Source of the DNA: Harmothoe impar
Lineage: Eukaryota; Annelida; Polychaeta; Phyllodocida; Polynoidae
Direction: 5' to 3'
DNA: 64,000 nt
NCBI GenBank assembly: GCA_947462335.1
Contig: OX381705.1
Span: forward strand, 38,339,570 to 38,403,569
The notes below the pieces were generated by a model that saw only the letters and a program-made list of their open reading frames with translations, had not been told where the DNA came from and searched no databases. Below are positions 1 to 11,775 of this stretch, in pieces; position 1 is the stretch's first letter, and every line of letters starts with the position of its first letter. Both the position numbers and the translations under genes were made by a program.

Positions 1-133
1 TAACCAATAATGAATGGATATGGGGGCACGAGTGCTGTGTATCATTGGACATCAGCACGAGTTCGTAGGACGAGTGCTGATATGCGATGATACTCGGCAC
101 GAGTGACCCCATATCCATTCAATATTAGGTTTA
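1..133. repeat. Foldback (hairpin) element with GCACGAG/GTGCTGAT motifs
   Basis: The two halves are imperfect reverse complements. The outer arms read AATGGATATGGGG near position 13 and CCCCATATCCATT near 107. The inner arms are ATCAGCAC (51-58) and GTGCTGAT (74-81), around a short TTCGTAGGA-type loop. Arms are about 60 bases, so the DNA or its RNA could form one long hairpin. No ORF is present. It looks like a small nonautonomous foldback element, but the left edge coincides with the window start and may be cut. Confidence 0.65.
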
Positions 134-514
134 TTATACGATTGTTCGATTCTAATGTCTTATTTACCTTATATATGTCCTAATTTCGCCATTTGGAATG
201 ATATTTACAAAGAATATCTCCAGCATGGATAGCGCCATGTTGATTCCACCAACCCTGCCAGTATGAGCTCACTGTTTGGTAGAGGTGAAACGGGACAGCC
301 AATGAGAGGTAGCGATACAAAAAGGCTTTGGCACTTGGGCTGAGCGGGGAGCATTCATTATTTAAAATGGACTAAACTACTTTCCCGCCCAACCTATCCA
401 CAGTACTAAAGTATACGACTGTACTTACGCCGCGCACCTTGTTGTTGTGATAACTAACTGCTCCCCAGCAGACTTGAATATATGCAGCGTCTCCCTCCCC
501 ATGCATGTACCAAG
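134..514. other. Unassigned non-coding stretch
   Basis: No ORF of useful length, repeat or RNA gene is recognisable here. Confidence 0.6.
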
Positions 515-601
515 GTCAGTATGGCTTGGCGGCTAGCATGTCCGACTGATAGTCCACATGTCCCCGGTTTCGAGCCTGGGTGGAAATGTACCTGTTTTAA
601 A

Positions 602-605
<4 letters not shown>
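515..605 (+). repeat. tRNA-derived SINE-like head running into (TA)n
   Basis: TGGCTTGGCGG (about 522) resembles an RNA polymerase III A box and GGTTTCGAGCC (about 566) a B box, about 40 bases apart as in tRNAs. The segment then runs straight into a long TA tract, as a SINE tail might. Cloverleaf pairing is poor, so this is a tRNA-derived relic rather than a tRNA gene. Confidence 0.4.

Positions 606-683
<78 letters not shown>
606..683. repeat. (TA)n microsatellite
   Basis: About 39 uninterrupted TA dinucleotides. ORFs reading poly-Ile-Tyr through it are artefacts. Confidence 0.98.
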
Positions 684-685
<2 letters not shown>

Positions 686-1904
686 TTCAAACTCCTGACT
701 TATGTTGTTTTAGGATAGAGGAAGGACAAATCAGAAAGTTCTTAATATGTTTAAACAAGTTTAGTATATTGAAAGGTATATATCTTGGCTCCTTGGAACA
801 CTTTTTGATACATTTTTAACCCCAGCGGTTCAGTTTTAATCGCCTCGTTAAGTTTATTGTCCTTTTTTCAGATGACTCCGTGACCAAAAATCCATGATCA
901 TGAACATTATGTTTTAAATACATCACAGCAACTAATAATTTTGTTTACAAGCTGGGCCAACATATATCTTGAAGCATACCAAGAATGGATATCCTCCGAG
1001 TAATAGTTTTTGAGATACAGCCCAATGAATTTTGAACATTTATCAGAAATATGAACATTTCAACTACATACTCTCAACTTTACCCTAGTTTCCTCAAAAT
1101 GGTTCCATTATTGGTTAAATTCACTCTACAGTGTCCTGATCATGTTTACTTTAAGAAATATGAAGCATCATGATATCTGGTTAGACCAAATTTGCACAGT
1201 ATAGGCCTAAAGTACCCCTATTAACCTATTTTACGTCACGGAGTCACCCGGGTGACTCCGTGACGGAAATAATTTCTTGTATAAATGAGCATAAAAGTGG
1301 TGGATTTTTGCATTAAAACATCAGAGGGAGTGGGTAGGACATAGGAAAACCAGAGATAACTTAAATATATTGGGTATTAACAATTCTATGAAGGTTTCAA
1401 TTTTCATCAGGGTGCTTTGGTGACTCCGTGACGAATATTCCGGGTGACTCCGTGACAGAAAATATGTATCCCAATAGACATATGCTCCTGGAGGCAAGAT
1501 TATTGGATATTTTTCAAAAAATTTTTTTTCCAGCAGAAGACACAAGAGTTACCTCACAATCTGGGATACAATAGAGACTGTGTGGATCTTCTTTATTTAC
1601 TATATAGAGGTATCAACCTGAAATGACATTTGAATATTTTGCTGACAAAACACACTTAAATGACTGTGGAGAAAAAAATACGGAACATATCTAGTGAAAT
1701 TCTCATGAATCAATTGACTATACCATAGACCTTATAGAAAATGATATTAGGAATAAGCTGTTACTGCCTCAGTACACATGGGAGACATGTAAAACATGAC
1801 ATTTATAGCGTTTTTGACGTTTTTAGGGGTTTTTGGGCCTTTGGAGGGCCAAAAAATGGAAAATATTGGGCCAATACACAAAAAATAGAGATTTCCCGAA
1901 TTAT
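684..1904. repeat. AT-rich stretch with repeated GTGACTCCGTGAC motif
   Basis: The motif GTGACTCCGTGAC or a near match occurs at about 871-885, 1419-1433 and 1442-1456, and as two head-to-head copies forming a perfect 32-bp palindrome at 1234-1265. The rest is AT-rich and non-coding. This is probably part of an unrecognised repeat family; nothing resembling an exon is seen. Confidence 0.6.
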
Positions 1905-2130
1905 TACCGTAAAACCTCGCGTAGAAGCCGCGGCTTGTACGCGAATCAGAGCCAGCTTTCTTTTGATACCAAACATGCCTATATAGGGTGCGGCTTATAC
2001 GAGAGTTTTTATAAGTATAGTACAGTACTAAATTAACAATTTTCAGATACCCTATTAGGCTTATAGGATTTCCCAAAGTTAGGGGTGCGGCTAATACGCG
2101 AGTTAGGCTTATACGCGAGGTTTTACGGTA
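1905..2130. mobile_element. MITE with TACCGTAAAACCTCGCGTA termini
   Basis: Inverted termini read TACCGTAAAACCTCGCGTA on the left and end in CGCGAGGTTTTACGGTA on the right. Subterminal GCGGCTTRTACGCGA-like motifs are repeated inside in both orientations. At 226 bp it has no coding capacity, so it is a nonautonomous DNA element. The TA at both outer edges could be a TA target duplication. The long ORF on the minus strand here is a by-product of the palindromic sequence. Confidence 0.8.
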
Positions 2131-2620
2131 GGATGTTTTTTCACATATACCAAAAATTTGAATAAATTGGTGCAAAACTGATTATTCTGTAGAGGTATAA
2201 GCCTGAAAAGGGCCAGAAATAGCGGAAACAACATAAGTGGGGAGTTTATGCCATTATATATATATATATGTAAAAAATGGCCCTAGAATTATCTTAATGA
2301 ATAGGTAAGTAAAGTCCAACTTCTACCTTGATAATAAAAATTAAAAAATTAAAAAAAATTGAGTTTCAAAAAAATTATACAAAAAAAAATCTTTTCTTCT
2401 ATAACTCGATGAATAATGCCCCTACAGAGCTGAAACTCTGCCTATAGACTCCTTGTTTTGTCCCCCGCTATTACCAGCGCCACAACGGCTTGGCACGTAG
2501 AGTGTCTGATATGAACTCTTGGGGTACCATGTTCGAACGCCATGAAACGTCGGATTTTATGGGTGACGAAATCTCAGAATGGCTCAGAAACACCGGAAAC
2601 GTGCTGATTTCCCCCCGGAA
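2131..2620 (+). repeat. AT-rich low complexity, then a weak tRNA-like SINE relic
   Basis: 2131-2400 is A/T-rich with a short TA tract. At about 2480-2555 a TTGGCACGTAGAG stretch is followed by TGTTCGAACGCC, spaced like A and B boxes. The match is weak and no full cloverleaf forms. Confidence 0.3.
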
Positions 2621-2650
2621 ACGTGCTGATATCACTAGATATCAGCACGT
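2621..2650. repeat. Perfect inverted repeat, ACGTGCTGATATC arms
   Basis: Arms ACGTGCTGATATC (2621-2633) and its exact reverse complement (2638-2650) flank the 4-base spacer ACTA. The core ATCAGCAC is the same as in the foldback at 1-133, so the two may be related. Confidence 0.85.
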
Positions 2651-3339
2651 GGATATCACCTAAAAAGCACGATGAGTGGCCCAATCGTATATCAAAGGCC
2701 TTTAATACTGCACTGGAGCAATGTATGGTGTGAGAGAGGTGAACTGAATAAGGTCATACACAAAGGCTCGTGGCTGTTTCTCTTGAATGTCGTGTGGATC
2801 AGAGGATGTCCCCGCGGCTGCGATCAAAGGAAGTAGTCCAATTAATTCACGGCTGGTTGCGAGATATGCAGACACGCTGTCCTGACCCAGTTCACAGACC
2901 ATCTCATGGCACTCTCATGAACACGTGTCTTGACAAGCATGCCATCGCCTGTCGTCAGCCGCGGGCACACCGTGCGGGTCGTCTCATATCGTGCACCTGG
3001 CGCTGTTGTATGACATTTCGCTGTCATGACCAGATAACGCTGCATGGTGTTATCTCAATGGATACTCCTTGCATGAGGAAATACGCATTAGTATAGAAAG
3101 ACACCTCTTCTTCTTGGTCAAAAGTGGTACATTGTAACGTGCAAGAATGATTTATTCACGCCCACACAGATTTGCAGCCTGACGCAGCCCATGGTGAGAA
3201 TACCATGTTATCATTGTGCTCTGGGGCGACCACACGGGCGTCCACCAGCATGCTGGTCCCGGGTAGTGATCAGGGTGCACGCCATCGGGTGGATGTAATC
3301 CACACCACTTGCACTTAGTGAGTGGTCATTAATTGATAA
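2651..3339. other. No supported gene; moderately GC-rich
   Basis: Open frames of 66-108 codons exist on both strands at 2702-3096, but none has recognisable motifs, splice boundaries or a family resemblance I can name. The minus-strand frame ending near 2702 has protein-like composition and is noted under the rejected items. Confidence 0.4.
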
Positions 3340-3545
3340 CAGGGGGCGGGGGTTGAAATCTGACACAGAGCATCACCCCCCCCCCCCCGCTTTGAACTAT
3401 AGTAAAATGAGTTCTTTTTTGCTTAAAGGGGGGCATAATATTTTACGCCCCCTCCCCCTCAAGAGGAGTCAGAATTGTTCCGCCCTCCCCTCACGAGGGG
3501 TTGACATCTTTTACGGCCCCCGCCCTATAATCAATACATGACAAC
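3340..3545. repeat. Dispersed C-run / GGGGCATAA repeat, copy 1
   Basis: Alternates C-runs with TTTTACGCCCCC-type units and short AAGAGG/CGAGGGG arms. The same organisation, with TTATTTTATGCCCCC-type units, recurs at 10905-11075. Non-coding; the family is not recognised. Confidence 0.5.
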
Positions 3546-4656
3546 TCCCTCACATGTAACATGGCTTACATGAGGAGAAGAGCATGCCTGACATGTGCAC
3601 ATGTAGCATGCCATTCAGGTTCATCTCCGCCTACAGTGGACCCAACGTGGTCGGGCTGCATGGCACACTAGGTAGCGTAAATTTTATTTAGTGCCTGCCT
3701 TTGTGAATATGCCCAAGGAGCAAATATTTATATGACGGTGGTCACAGTATGTATTGGGGTCGGCTAGATAACCTTTCTAGGATGGACTTAATTTAATCCG
3801 ATTGTGTAACATTGAACGCCGGGTTGGATGACACCAGAACGTATACAAAATAACCGCACTATCGCATTCAAAAGCGCAACTTTGCCTACAAAACAAAATC
3901 GCCGCAGTTTCAAGAAAGATTGCACCACCTTAAAACGTCAGCGGTCTTCGTTCCAGCCACCGGCGGCCAAACCGAGTGACACATTTAGGAGCATGCATGT
4001 GTACAAGAAGCTCATGTCACGGGGTTTGGGGGTGGGGCCGGGGGGTGGGGCCGGTTGTGCATTTACCATAGGGCACCCGCGCAGAACCTACACCTCATCT
4101 TATCACGGACCGGAAGTACCAACCACCCGTTGCTTGGGGTGTGGGCAGGGTGTGGGGGCTGGGAATACCTTCTCGCCACTGAAAATAGACACAACGTAGA
4201 GGCCTTCCGGTTGTGCAGCACTTACGGGTGGGCCTCCCTGGTGCAGCACAGCGGGGGTGGGGGGCAGCAGATGAGGCCGTGTGACGGCCACCTTGCGGCG
4301 CGGGCAGCAGCTGCGTCTCTGATGGAGCTGGTGTGGGGTGGGCGCGGGACGCCATGAGCGGCACGTGCGTGGTATGTGGGTAACGCCGGAGGGCCTGTAG
4401 TGCAGCGCGCGTGGAGCAGCTCATGGAGCAGCTCGCCGTGCGCTGCCACTTACCCCCTGACCCCTGCCCCTGGTGGCGCTTTGTTGCATCACCTCAGCAC
4501 GTGCCGCCACCAGGCTGTGTAGCAGACTGCCCAGACACGGCCCGTGAGCGCTGTATTGTAGTAGTGCTCACACATGTGGAGCACGTGCTGAAACAGGGCT
4601 CTTTGGCCCTACTGCACTTATCATGTTGCAATGTACTGCCGTGCACATCCATGACA
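3546..4656. other. GC-rich stretch without a supported gene
   Basis: 4020-4550 is GC-rich and open in several frames on both strands, which is what base composition alone would give. No exon signals or protein motifs are convincing. Confidence 0.45.
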
Positions 4657-4709
4657 AGAGTAATAATACATCATTGGTGATTCGGCCATGAATAATGTAT
4701 TATTGCTCT
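4657..4709. repeat. 19-bp inverted repeat (hairpin)
   Basis: AGAGTAATAATACATCATT (4657-4675) pairs with 4691-4709 with two mismatches around a 15-base loop. Confidence 0.75.
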
Positions 4710-4848
4710 TTCAAACCCGGCTGACACAGCACCGAATGCCTGCCGACCCCGTGGGTCGATCCTATTGAATCAAAATCATCAGAATTCCTCTTTTTTTCTA
4801 TAGCGAAAAACGGACTAAATTATATCTTCGAAGCCTTACATTATGAGT

Positions 4849-4918
4849 AGATACAGATACAGATACAGATACAGACACAGACACAGACACAGACACAGAC
4901 ACAGACACAGACACATAC
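4849..4918. repeat. (AGATAC)n then (AGACAC)n microsatellite
   Basis: A hexamer tract that switches from AGATAC to AGACAC part way along, as expected from a point change that then spread by slippage. Confidence 0.95.
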
Positions 4919-4933
4919 ATATACGTGGTCAAG

Positions 4934-4984
4934 AAGGGTTAATCTCTATCAAGGGTTAATCTCTATCAAGGGTTATTCTCTATC
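4934..4984. repeat. 17-bp minisatellite, 3 copies
   Basis: Three units of AAGGGTTAATCTCTATC; the third has one change (TTATT for TTAAT). Confidence 0.95.
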
Positions 4985-5352
4985 AAGTACCCTGATCTAT
5001 GACCTTAAGGTATGAGTATGACTCTGAACTCTGAACTGTGACCATAATACTCAGTCATAATACACAATCATAATACTCAATCTGAGACTAGTAGGGCCTA
5101 ACAACATTGGCATCCAATGAAAAACGCCCTTTAATACTGTATGCGATTTACTTGCCAAATAAAAATCCAATCTAATTTCATCTATACATGTACATAATAT
5201 ATATGGTTTTGTATCAAACATAATAAGCTGCTTCCTGATGAACTGCATCCCTAGTGTCCTCAGTACCCAAGTTAATGCCGCCGGAATCAGCCAGGTCTGT
5301 TGCATGCTCCATATGGACAGGAGTATCCCAGTAAGGCCGTTTTATTCTGATA
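4985..5352. other. Unassigned stretch
   Basis: Nothing recognisable; short repeats of CATAATAC and CTCTGAACT only. Confidence 0.5.
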
Positions 5353-5699
5353 ACTTGGATTACGGATCCGCCGATGGGAATTTTGGCATTTTGCAAAAAA
5401 AAAAAAGGTTTTTTATTATTTTTTTACCCCCCTCCGCTGGGATTTTTTGAGAATTTTAGCAAAAAAAAAAAAAGTAGGCCTACATGCTGACTAGCAAACA
5501 CCCAGAATTTGGCCTTCAAAATTTGGAATATTTGGGAATATTTCTCAATATACCTTGATTTGATAGCGAAAAGAACACTTTTGCATGCTTTTTTTTTTCT
5601 TCCTCCCGCCCCCTGGAATTTTCAGTACAGAAGAGCAGCTTTTTTTTTTTTTTCCTCCCGCCCCCCCAAATATTTGCTCTGAGTGCCCGTAATCCAAGT
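5353..5699. mobile_element. MITE with ACTTGGATTACGG termini
   Basis: Exact 13-base inverted termini (5353-5365 and 5687-5699) bound a 347-bp segment of T-runs alternating with CCTCCCGCCCCC blocks and A-runs. No coding capacity. The flanks give no clear target duplication. Confidence 0.6.
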
Positions 5700-6134
5700 A
5701 ATCAAAAAAAGGTGGCCTAAACAAAACACGTTATACAACGTTATATGACGTTTCTCTATGGGTCCCTATTGTGGCAAAACGTTATATAACGTTAAAAACG
5801 TTATTTTTACGTAAGACCAGCAGCTTTGCTGCTGGCGATACTGTAACGTTTGGGGGTTCCGTGAGAAGAAAGTTGTAATAACAACATGGCGTTGGGCAGG
5901 AACATAACTACCGACTATAGGACCAAATAAAATCGCCTGGGGTTAACTGCATCATTGGAGCCGTATCGATTTTGAGATACCGGTACTCCTGATAACGTTT
6001 TTATGTTAGCTGGGATACCTGGTCATCTCACGAGGCAATAACAAAAAACTAGATACAGCTTCACCATCCTCTGACGATGTTAGCATTACCTTTGGATCAC
6101 CACAGGTATGCCACAGAACGTGTACATGATGTTG
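5700..6134. other. Unassigned stretch with AACGTT palindromes
   Basis: AACGTTATA and its complement recur at 5728-5805, giving a short self-complementary patch. No gene is seen. Confidence 0.5.
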
Positions 6135-6164
6135 CCCCCCCCCCCCCCCCCACACACACACACA
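6135..6164. repeat. C-run followed by (CA)n
   Basis: About 16 C residues followed by a CA dinucleotide tract. Confidence 0.95.
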
Positions 6165-6994
6165 ATGCAGAAGCCGCTATTGGCTGCCAGACCCGGCCGC
6201 CAAGCCCCTCCAGATCTGATGTCACAACAATGAGGTTAAAAAGACACAGACGCTGTCTGGGTCCAAACGTCTGCCTATCGTATGACGTCATACGGCCACT
6301 ACATGTAGTACAAGATGAAGGATGGGGGCAGCTTGTGGAAGACGCCCCATGTTCAAACTTCTTAGTGACCCCTTTTGTAGCACAGGCCGATAAAGGCCTA
6401 TCTCAACTATCTCCTGTGCATACTTAGTATATTGGCGCTTCAGTCTAGCACGAGATGCTTATAAATACGAACTGGCCTTTTCTGTACTTATTTTTGACTG
6501 TTAAGAGTAAGACACTACCATGACTCATGGACCGGTTAATGGATCTGTGCTACACAAATTGGGTTCAAGACAGGTACATGGCGTATGTTAGTTATGCAGA
6601 AATTGTTCACACATCTACCCACGTATACGTTTAAGTTTTGATTGTAAGGTCTGAAAGAAAATCACAGTGTCTGAAAGATAGTATATCGCCTGGAACCAAT
6701 AAACTTTCTCTGTTGTATACATATTTCCAAGGGTATTGCATGGGTATTTGGAAAGTCTTTAAATGCTGTGATATCTCTTAATACATAAAACTAATTAATT
6801 ATTCTTGGACATTGTATAATAAAACATTGATATTCCATGAAAATTATATGGTGACTTTTAAAAACGGAGAACCCTTATAACCGATATCCTGGCTCCAATT
6901 GATGCCAGTGATTCTCCTCTTTTAGGTTATTTCTTTATAGTGTATCCTGGATAGCCTGTTCAATCCACCTATGAATGCATTGAAAATGCCAGTT
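6165..6994. other. Unassigned stretch
   Basis: No ORF, repeat or RNA gene supported. Confidence 0.5.
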
Positions 6995-7190
6995 TAAGGT
7001 GGCTCGATCCCTTGGTAGTTCAGCAACACACCACCAGAGGCGGGACCAGAGGGCACCTCTCCAAGACTGTCACATAGTAGTGGGCAAGTTGGCAAAATCC
7101 TGAGGGATGGTCTGACCGAGGCTAGAACTCTCCACCTTAGCGTTGTGAGACAGGCAACAAACCACTGCGCCAATCTGTCTGTGGTGAAAG
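6995..7190 (-). repeat. tRNA-derived SINE (minus strand)
   Basis: Read on the minus strand, TTGGCGCAGTGG (A-box-like, about 7160-7175) is followed about 40 bases later by GAGTTCTAGCC (B-box-like, about 7125-7135). About 120 bases of non-tRNA body follow toward 6995. The head resembles a tRNA D arm and T arm, but the anticodon and acceptor stems are not intact. It is a SINE or relic, not a functional tRNA gene. Confidence 0.5.
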
Positions 7191-8334
7191 TTGCACTCAT
7201 AATCTATACAGATAGGTGTCCCAGTTTATTCCATTTCTTTTCACCTTTTTTTTCAGTCACCCAAAACCTTTAAAATATGCCTGGGACAATATGTCCAAAA
7301 TGCATTTTCAAGATTTTTAAGGCCTATGCTCTGACAGAATTATATAGAAATTTAGCTACTTTACAATATGATTTCATGTAGATACTTGGCAAAATACTAT
7401 ATAATCCTATCAAATGCCACATCGATTAAAACTTCAATATCTCAAAAAATGGCTGGGGACCCCCCTATTTTCTCATCTTCTTTGGAGAGTATATTATGGT
7501 CTTATGGCAAAGACCTGATGAAAATCTAGCTACTCTTGGACCAAATGATCGACCCACCTAAAGACGAAATGTGTGTATATTTGAGCCATAGACTGACACA
7601 GACTGGGAACTGGGGCATACATGTATTAGAATGGCAGCTTTGCTCCCCAATCACAGGTATCTTCTTATCACACTCCAAAAATGCAATAAAGGCAGGATTT
7701 TCTCTGCAATCAGCTTTGTCAAGTAATAGAAAACAGGTAATGGAAGAATATGTGCAAACAGCATAGTAGTTTTGTCTGGATTGCGTGAGGTGCAAAACTG
7801 TCAGGGGGAATAGGGGTGGTGGACATAGCATGTCGATACTAAGCCTCCATTCCCCCTCTTGGGGCAGCGAGACATGTAACATATGCAACAAACATACCAC
7901 TTTATAGATATGTTCTGCTGTCGCCTGCCGCACCCCAGGACCACAGCTGGTAATTAGATATATGGTGGACCTGGGTAGAAGATAACTGTGTCTTGCAGAT
8001 ACATGTTGCCGTCATGAATCCAGATGGCACTAGTTCCATAAACTGTCACAGGCATCGTTTTTGCAAGTAGGCTACACATTGATAAGTTTAGAACAGGTCC
8101 TCTGTTAACCCATACCCATGGTCACGACTTCACAGCATGGTACATTGTAAAAACTGTGTTTAGACTAAATGCGCATGTTTAGTGGCTAAACACCTTTCTA
8201 AAACACTATATATAGATTGTCCCACATTTTTAAAAACGTTTTTTCCATCTAAACATGTTTACTTTCTAAACATGTTTAGATAGACATCTTTAGTGTGCAA
8301 AGTGTTTAGATCTAGTAGATATATCTATGTAAAG
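7191..8334. other. Unassigned stretch; GGGGACCCCCCTA motif and TGTTTAG cluster
   Basis: GGCTGGGGACCCCCCTATTT near 7450 resembles a motif in the nested TTAA element (about 47016) and near 12895. At 8155-8310 TGTTTAG/CTAAACA recurs at least seven times on both strands. No exon is supported; the overlapping ORFs at 7526-7933 on both strands show no family motif. Confidence 0.4.
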
Positions 8335-8515
8335 GAACATTCACAAATGACGTCACCCTTTTCGGGGTCATTTTCAGACCCCCCCCCCACCCTCTGTCAC
8401 CTTTTGTCACCTACAAGCAATAACCTCCCTAAGAAAGACGTCACTAATTAAGACCACACCCTCCCCCCATGGTCAGGTAACCCTCTAAATGCAGTCTTAC
8501 ACAGTTCAAATTAGT
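8335..8515. repeat. Dispersed repeat, inverted partner at 55270-55405
   Basis: The stretch with TTTTGTCACCTACAAGCAAT, AAAGACGTCACTAATTA and CCCTCTAAATGCAG reappears in reverse complement at 55270-55405 in the same order. It is a mobile repeat copy with no coding sequence. Confidence 0.75.
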
Positions 8516-10904
8516 AGATATGAAATCCATACACAAATTGGCCAGATTAATTCAAGACTTTTATAATCTACAGCCACCGAAAAATAGTTCTATTACAACC
8601 TGGTCCACTAGTTGCCGGTCTTGTATAAGCATTTGTTCTATAGGAATCTTCAAATATATCTTGACCCTATAGGATTATAGGGGGTTTACCCCCTGTATGA
8701 AATTTAAATCGTATATAATCCCATATCCCCTCTTTGCAAAGTGAAATATATCAGGAATGCAATGCTAAAAACAGCATGTTGATACCCAGGTAACATAAGT
8801 ACATTGGGCCATGATTAGGGCAAATATACCACAAGGAAATGGGCCAATATTGGCATTTTGATATTGGCCCACTGCTGGTTTGACTGCTGGCCCAGTAATG
8901 GCCCATGCTTGGAGAAAAGGATATTGATTTCATGTTGGTCCAATGGTGGGCCAACATTTCAATGTTTTAACATTATTCCAAGGCTAGAAATTAAACAGCG
9001 GGGCAACCTTGTAATGTATATGTCGACCCAACATATAATTTTCAATAGAGGACCACTACTTTGGTCACTTCTCACAGTGTATTCTTTATCAATTAATGTA
9101 TGATTTCTGTATGCATGGTATCTGAATATCATGTTCTACCCAGCCAGATTAAAACAATTCTTATTATACAACTGAAATTAATAAGAATTAAAGAATTAAA
9201 TTCTGCTTAGAGAGTGACCAGACATCTGTGTGGAGAGTGAAGGGAGAGTCACTGATCCATGACTGAGTGGAGCCTGTCTTGCAGCTACTTCACACCTATG
9301 CAGCCCTTATCTCTCCCAGCTTGGCCCGTATCTCCACTATAAACCCAATGATAACACTAAGAAGCTGGCCAATGAGAAGCTGGGACAATTGGAATCTCAT
9401 GGAACCTCACTCCTAAGATGGGAATTGGCACGAGATTTGGTGTCCTACAAGATGGCTGCCTACATCCAGAGGCTATAGGGGTCAAGCTGGACGTCCTGTG
9501 GGCGCATCCATTACTTAAGCTTGTAACTGGCGAGATAAGCACTGATAACAGTGGTCACATGGGTACAGGCTGTTACATAATGCACCCTAAAAATTCTGCA
9601 GTGAATGCAGGGTGTTATCTGCTTGGTTGATAATGCACCCAGCTACAGGCCTATACTGGGCCACCATGTTACCTGCTGCCCCTCCCACTGGTGGCACGTT
9701 TGACACCATACCTTGGCACACCAGTCAGTGGGGATGGAATATTGCAGAATATTGTATATGTAAATGTGTCAGATGATTGTGGAAAATCATACCATACCAT
9801 TCTTGTGCCATGACTCGAGAATTTCGGACGTTTCGGGAACGTTTTCTGGACACTTTCTTGTGTCATATTCCATGGATTTCTTGTAATGAAACATCATCAT
9901 TCGAATTTTGGAATTTCTTTATAAACTCAGGAAATACACATCACCATTGGACATGTCACTAACTTTCACTATTCTCATGAAACTCCCATGCCTATCTTGT
10001 GTATATATAGCTTGTGCTTTTTCCAGGAAATACACATGCTACTATAACTCATGCCATTCGAGATGGAGCTTATAAACAAGGAGCAGTATGATGGTGATGT
10101 CGTTGACGGGGGCAATAGTTGTGGCAGAAGAGTCGAACCCTGAGTTATTTTGGTTGCCTTGACTCCCACTTGTTACATGCCCAAAATACCACACCACTTC
10201 ATATCTGACTGGGCGGCTCCCTTCTGCAGCAGCCGTCTGGCACACCGATATCTACACTACAGTTTTGTTGTGTGAACTCTCCGTACATCATCCGATATCC
10301 AGTAGTTAGCGTTGGTAACAGATTGTGGAATCTTGGATGGATCTTTCACCCACAAGTTGACAATTTAAAGCATCCATTATGTTACGCAATACAATATATT
10401 ACTGTCCAGTATCATGTCTCATTCCTTGTAGGTCTTGTAGGTATTGTTCTCTAGGTCAAGTTAACCATGAATGGCCTTGATGATCCAAGCCAGTGGCCTG
10501 GTCAACCAACCAGGTAGTCTAGTCCTAGTTTGAAATTGCTCTCACAAGCAGTTGGTAACAACCTAGCTGGAACAATGATGCACCCTGGGTAAATTTCATT
10601 TATCACTATTTTGGTCTCTATTATTGGTTTTTCGATTAGGCAATTTCATTGCAATACAATAGCAGCAGATAAAATCTTCCAAAGAAGAAAAGTGTAAAAC
10701 CAGTTGGTAGCCGTTTGGGCACAACTGCAGAGGTTCATGCACTGAACTACAGGAGTGTGATGCAAACCACATTGACATTTCTGCACCCAACATGTATCAG
10801 GACTACAATGGGTTCCTTTTTTACACTGAATATGTTTGGTTCTAGTTGAAATTTCTACAAACTTCTTTCAGTTTTGGATAAGAATTGTTCCCCTACCTGC
10901 CAAT
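8516..10904. other. Unassigned stretch
   Basis: Holds short internal duplications (for example AGGAAATACACAT at about 9929 and 10025) and short ORFs without motifs. No gene, RNA or full element is recognised. Confidence 0.45.
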
Positions 10905-11075
10905 CAAAAACTACATAGATACATAGATTTATTAGGTGTTGAGTTATTTTATGCCGCCCCCTCAAGAGATGCAAGTTATTCTACCCTCCCCCCCCTTGAA
11001 AGGGGTCAAGTTATTTTATGCCCCCCCCCTAAACTCACCGACCCCCCACCCCCTGTTGTTAAAAAATGAATACTC
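10905..11075. repeat. Dispersed C-run / TTATTTTATGCC repeat, copy 2
   Basis: TTATTTTATGCCGCCCCC and TTATTTTATGCCCCCCCCC units alternate with AAGAG/GAAAGGGG arms, as in the copy at 3340-3545. Non-coding. Confidence 0.5.
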
Positions 11076-11574
11076 CCTGAGGGGATGGTGGTGACAAGTA
11101 GTAGTAATTATGTACTAAGGTCCAGACATTTGGGCAGTGTGTGAATTTGTGGAAAGGATGCGTGAGGGATAGACATGTTGAGCCTCACTCCCGTCTTTGG
11201 TTCATGTATCCAACCAAGTGGGGTGAGATATCAAATTTGTTTATGGTGTTAAGGTGGTTGCCCAGCTTCATAGACACGTCCATGGCGATGATTTCTGCGC
11301 AACTGACGTGTATAGCTCCCCTATACAGCAGTATGTAAAAAGCCTCAGATTAAGGAAGTGAACTACCCCCAGTGTGGGAGTTCTGGACTGATTCCATTGC
11401 ACCACAGAGGCTTGCCTGTTGGTGGTCATACCTATAACTATCTGTACACTAACTTTCTATTTACTAGTATAGCCTGTCCGCATTCGATGATGCCATTTGG
11501 GCGGAATTTTGGGCGGAAGACACTGCCATCCACTCCTGCCGCCTCTCAATGGCCGCCCGCTGAGTGGCTCCAGA
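11076..11574. other. Unassigned stretch
   Basis: A minus-strand segment near 11400 resembles a tRNA A box (GTGGTGCAATGG), but no B box or cloverleaf follows. Otherwise nothing. Confidence 0.4.
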
Positions 11575-11775
11575 TGGGTCAAAAGCGACCTGGCGACCTG
11601 GGCCGTTTTGGAGGCGACCTGGCGACCTGGTGCAATAATAAAAGCGACCTGGCGACTTTTGGACAAAACTTACAATAGACTAAAAGGGTTAAAAAAAAAC
11701 GACTTTTCGACCTTGACCCCTTAATTTCGGCGACTTTCCGACCTTAGGGGGGACCCCTCTACACCCCCGCCGAGT
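11575..11775 (+). repeat. GCGACCTGG-rich dispersed repeat, copy 1
   Basis: Begins with repeated GCGACCTGG units, then AATAATAAAAGCGACCTGG, ACAAAACTTA, TAATTTCGGCGACTTTCC and GGGGGGACCCCTCTACACCC. The same modules in the same order recur at 13156-13365. Non-coding despite short ORFs. Confidence 0.75.

Noticed and set aside
454..718. Poly Ile-Tyr proteins
   Set aside because: Translation of a (TA)n microsatellite.
2702..2914. Minus-strand ORF containing RELIGLLPLIAAAGTSSDP
   Set aside because: Composition looks protein-like, but I recognise no family, the start is not bounded by splice or start signals, and upstream frames are broken.
8155..8310. TGTTTAG cluster as a forkhead-factor enhancer
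   Set aside because: Words match loosely but the region is AT-rich and short; nothing else supports an enhancer.
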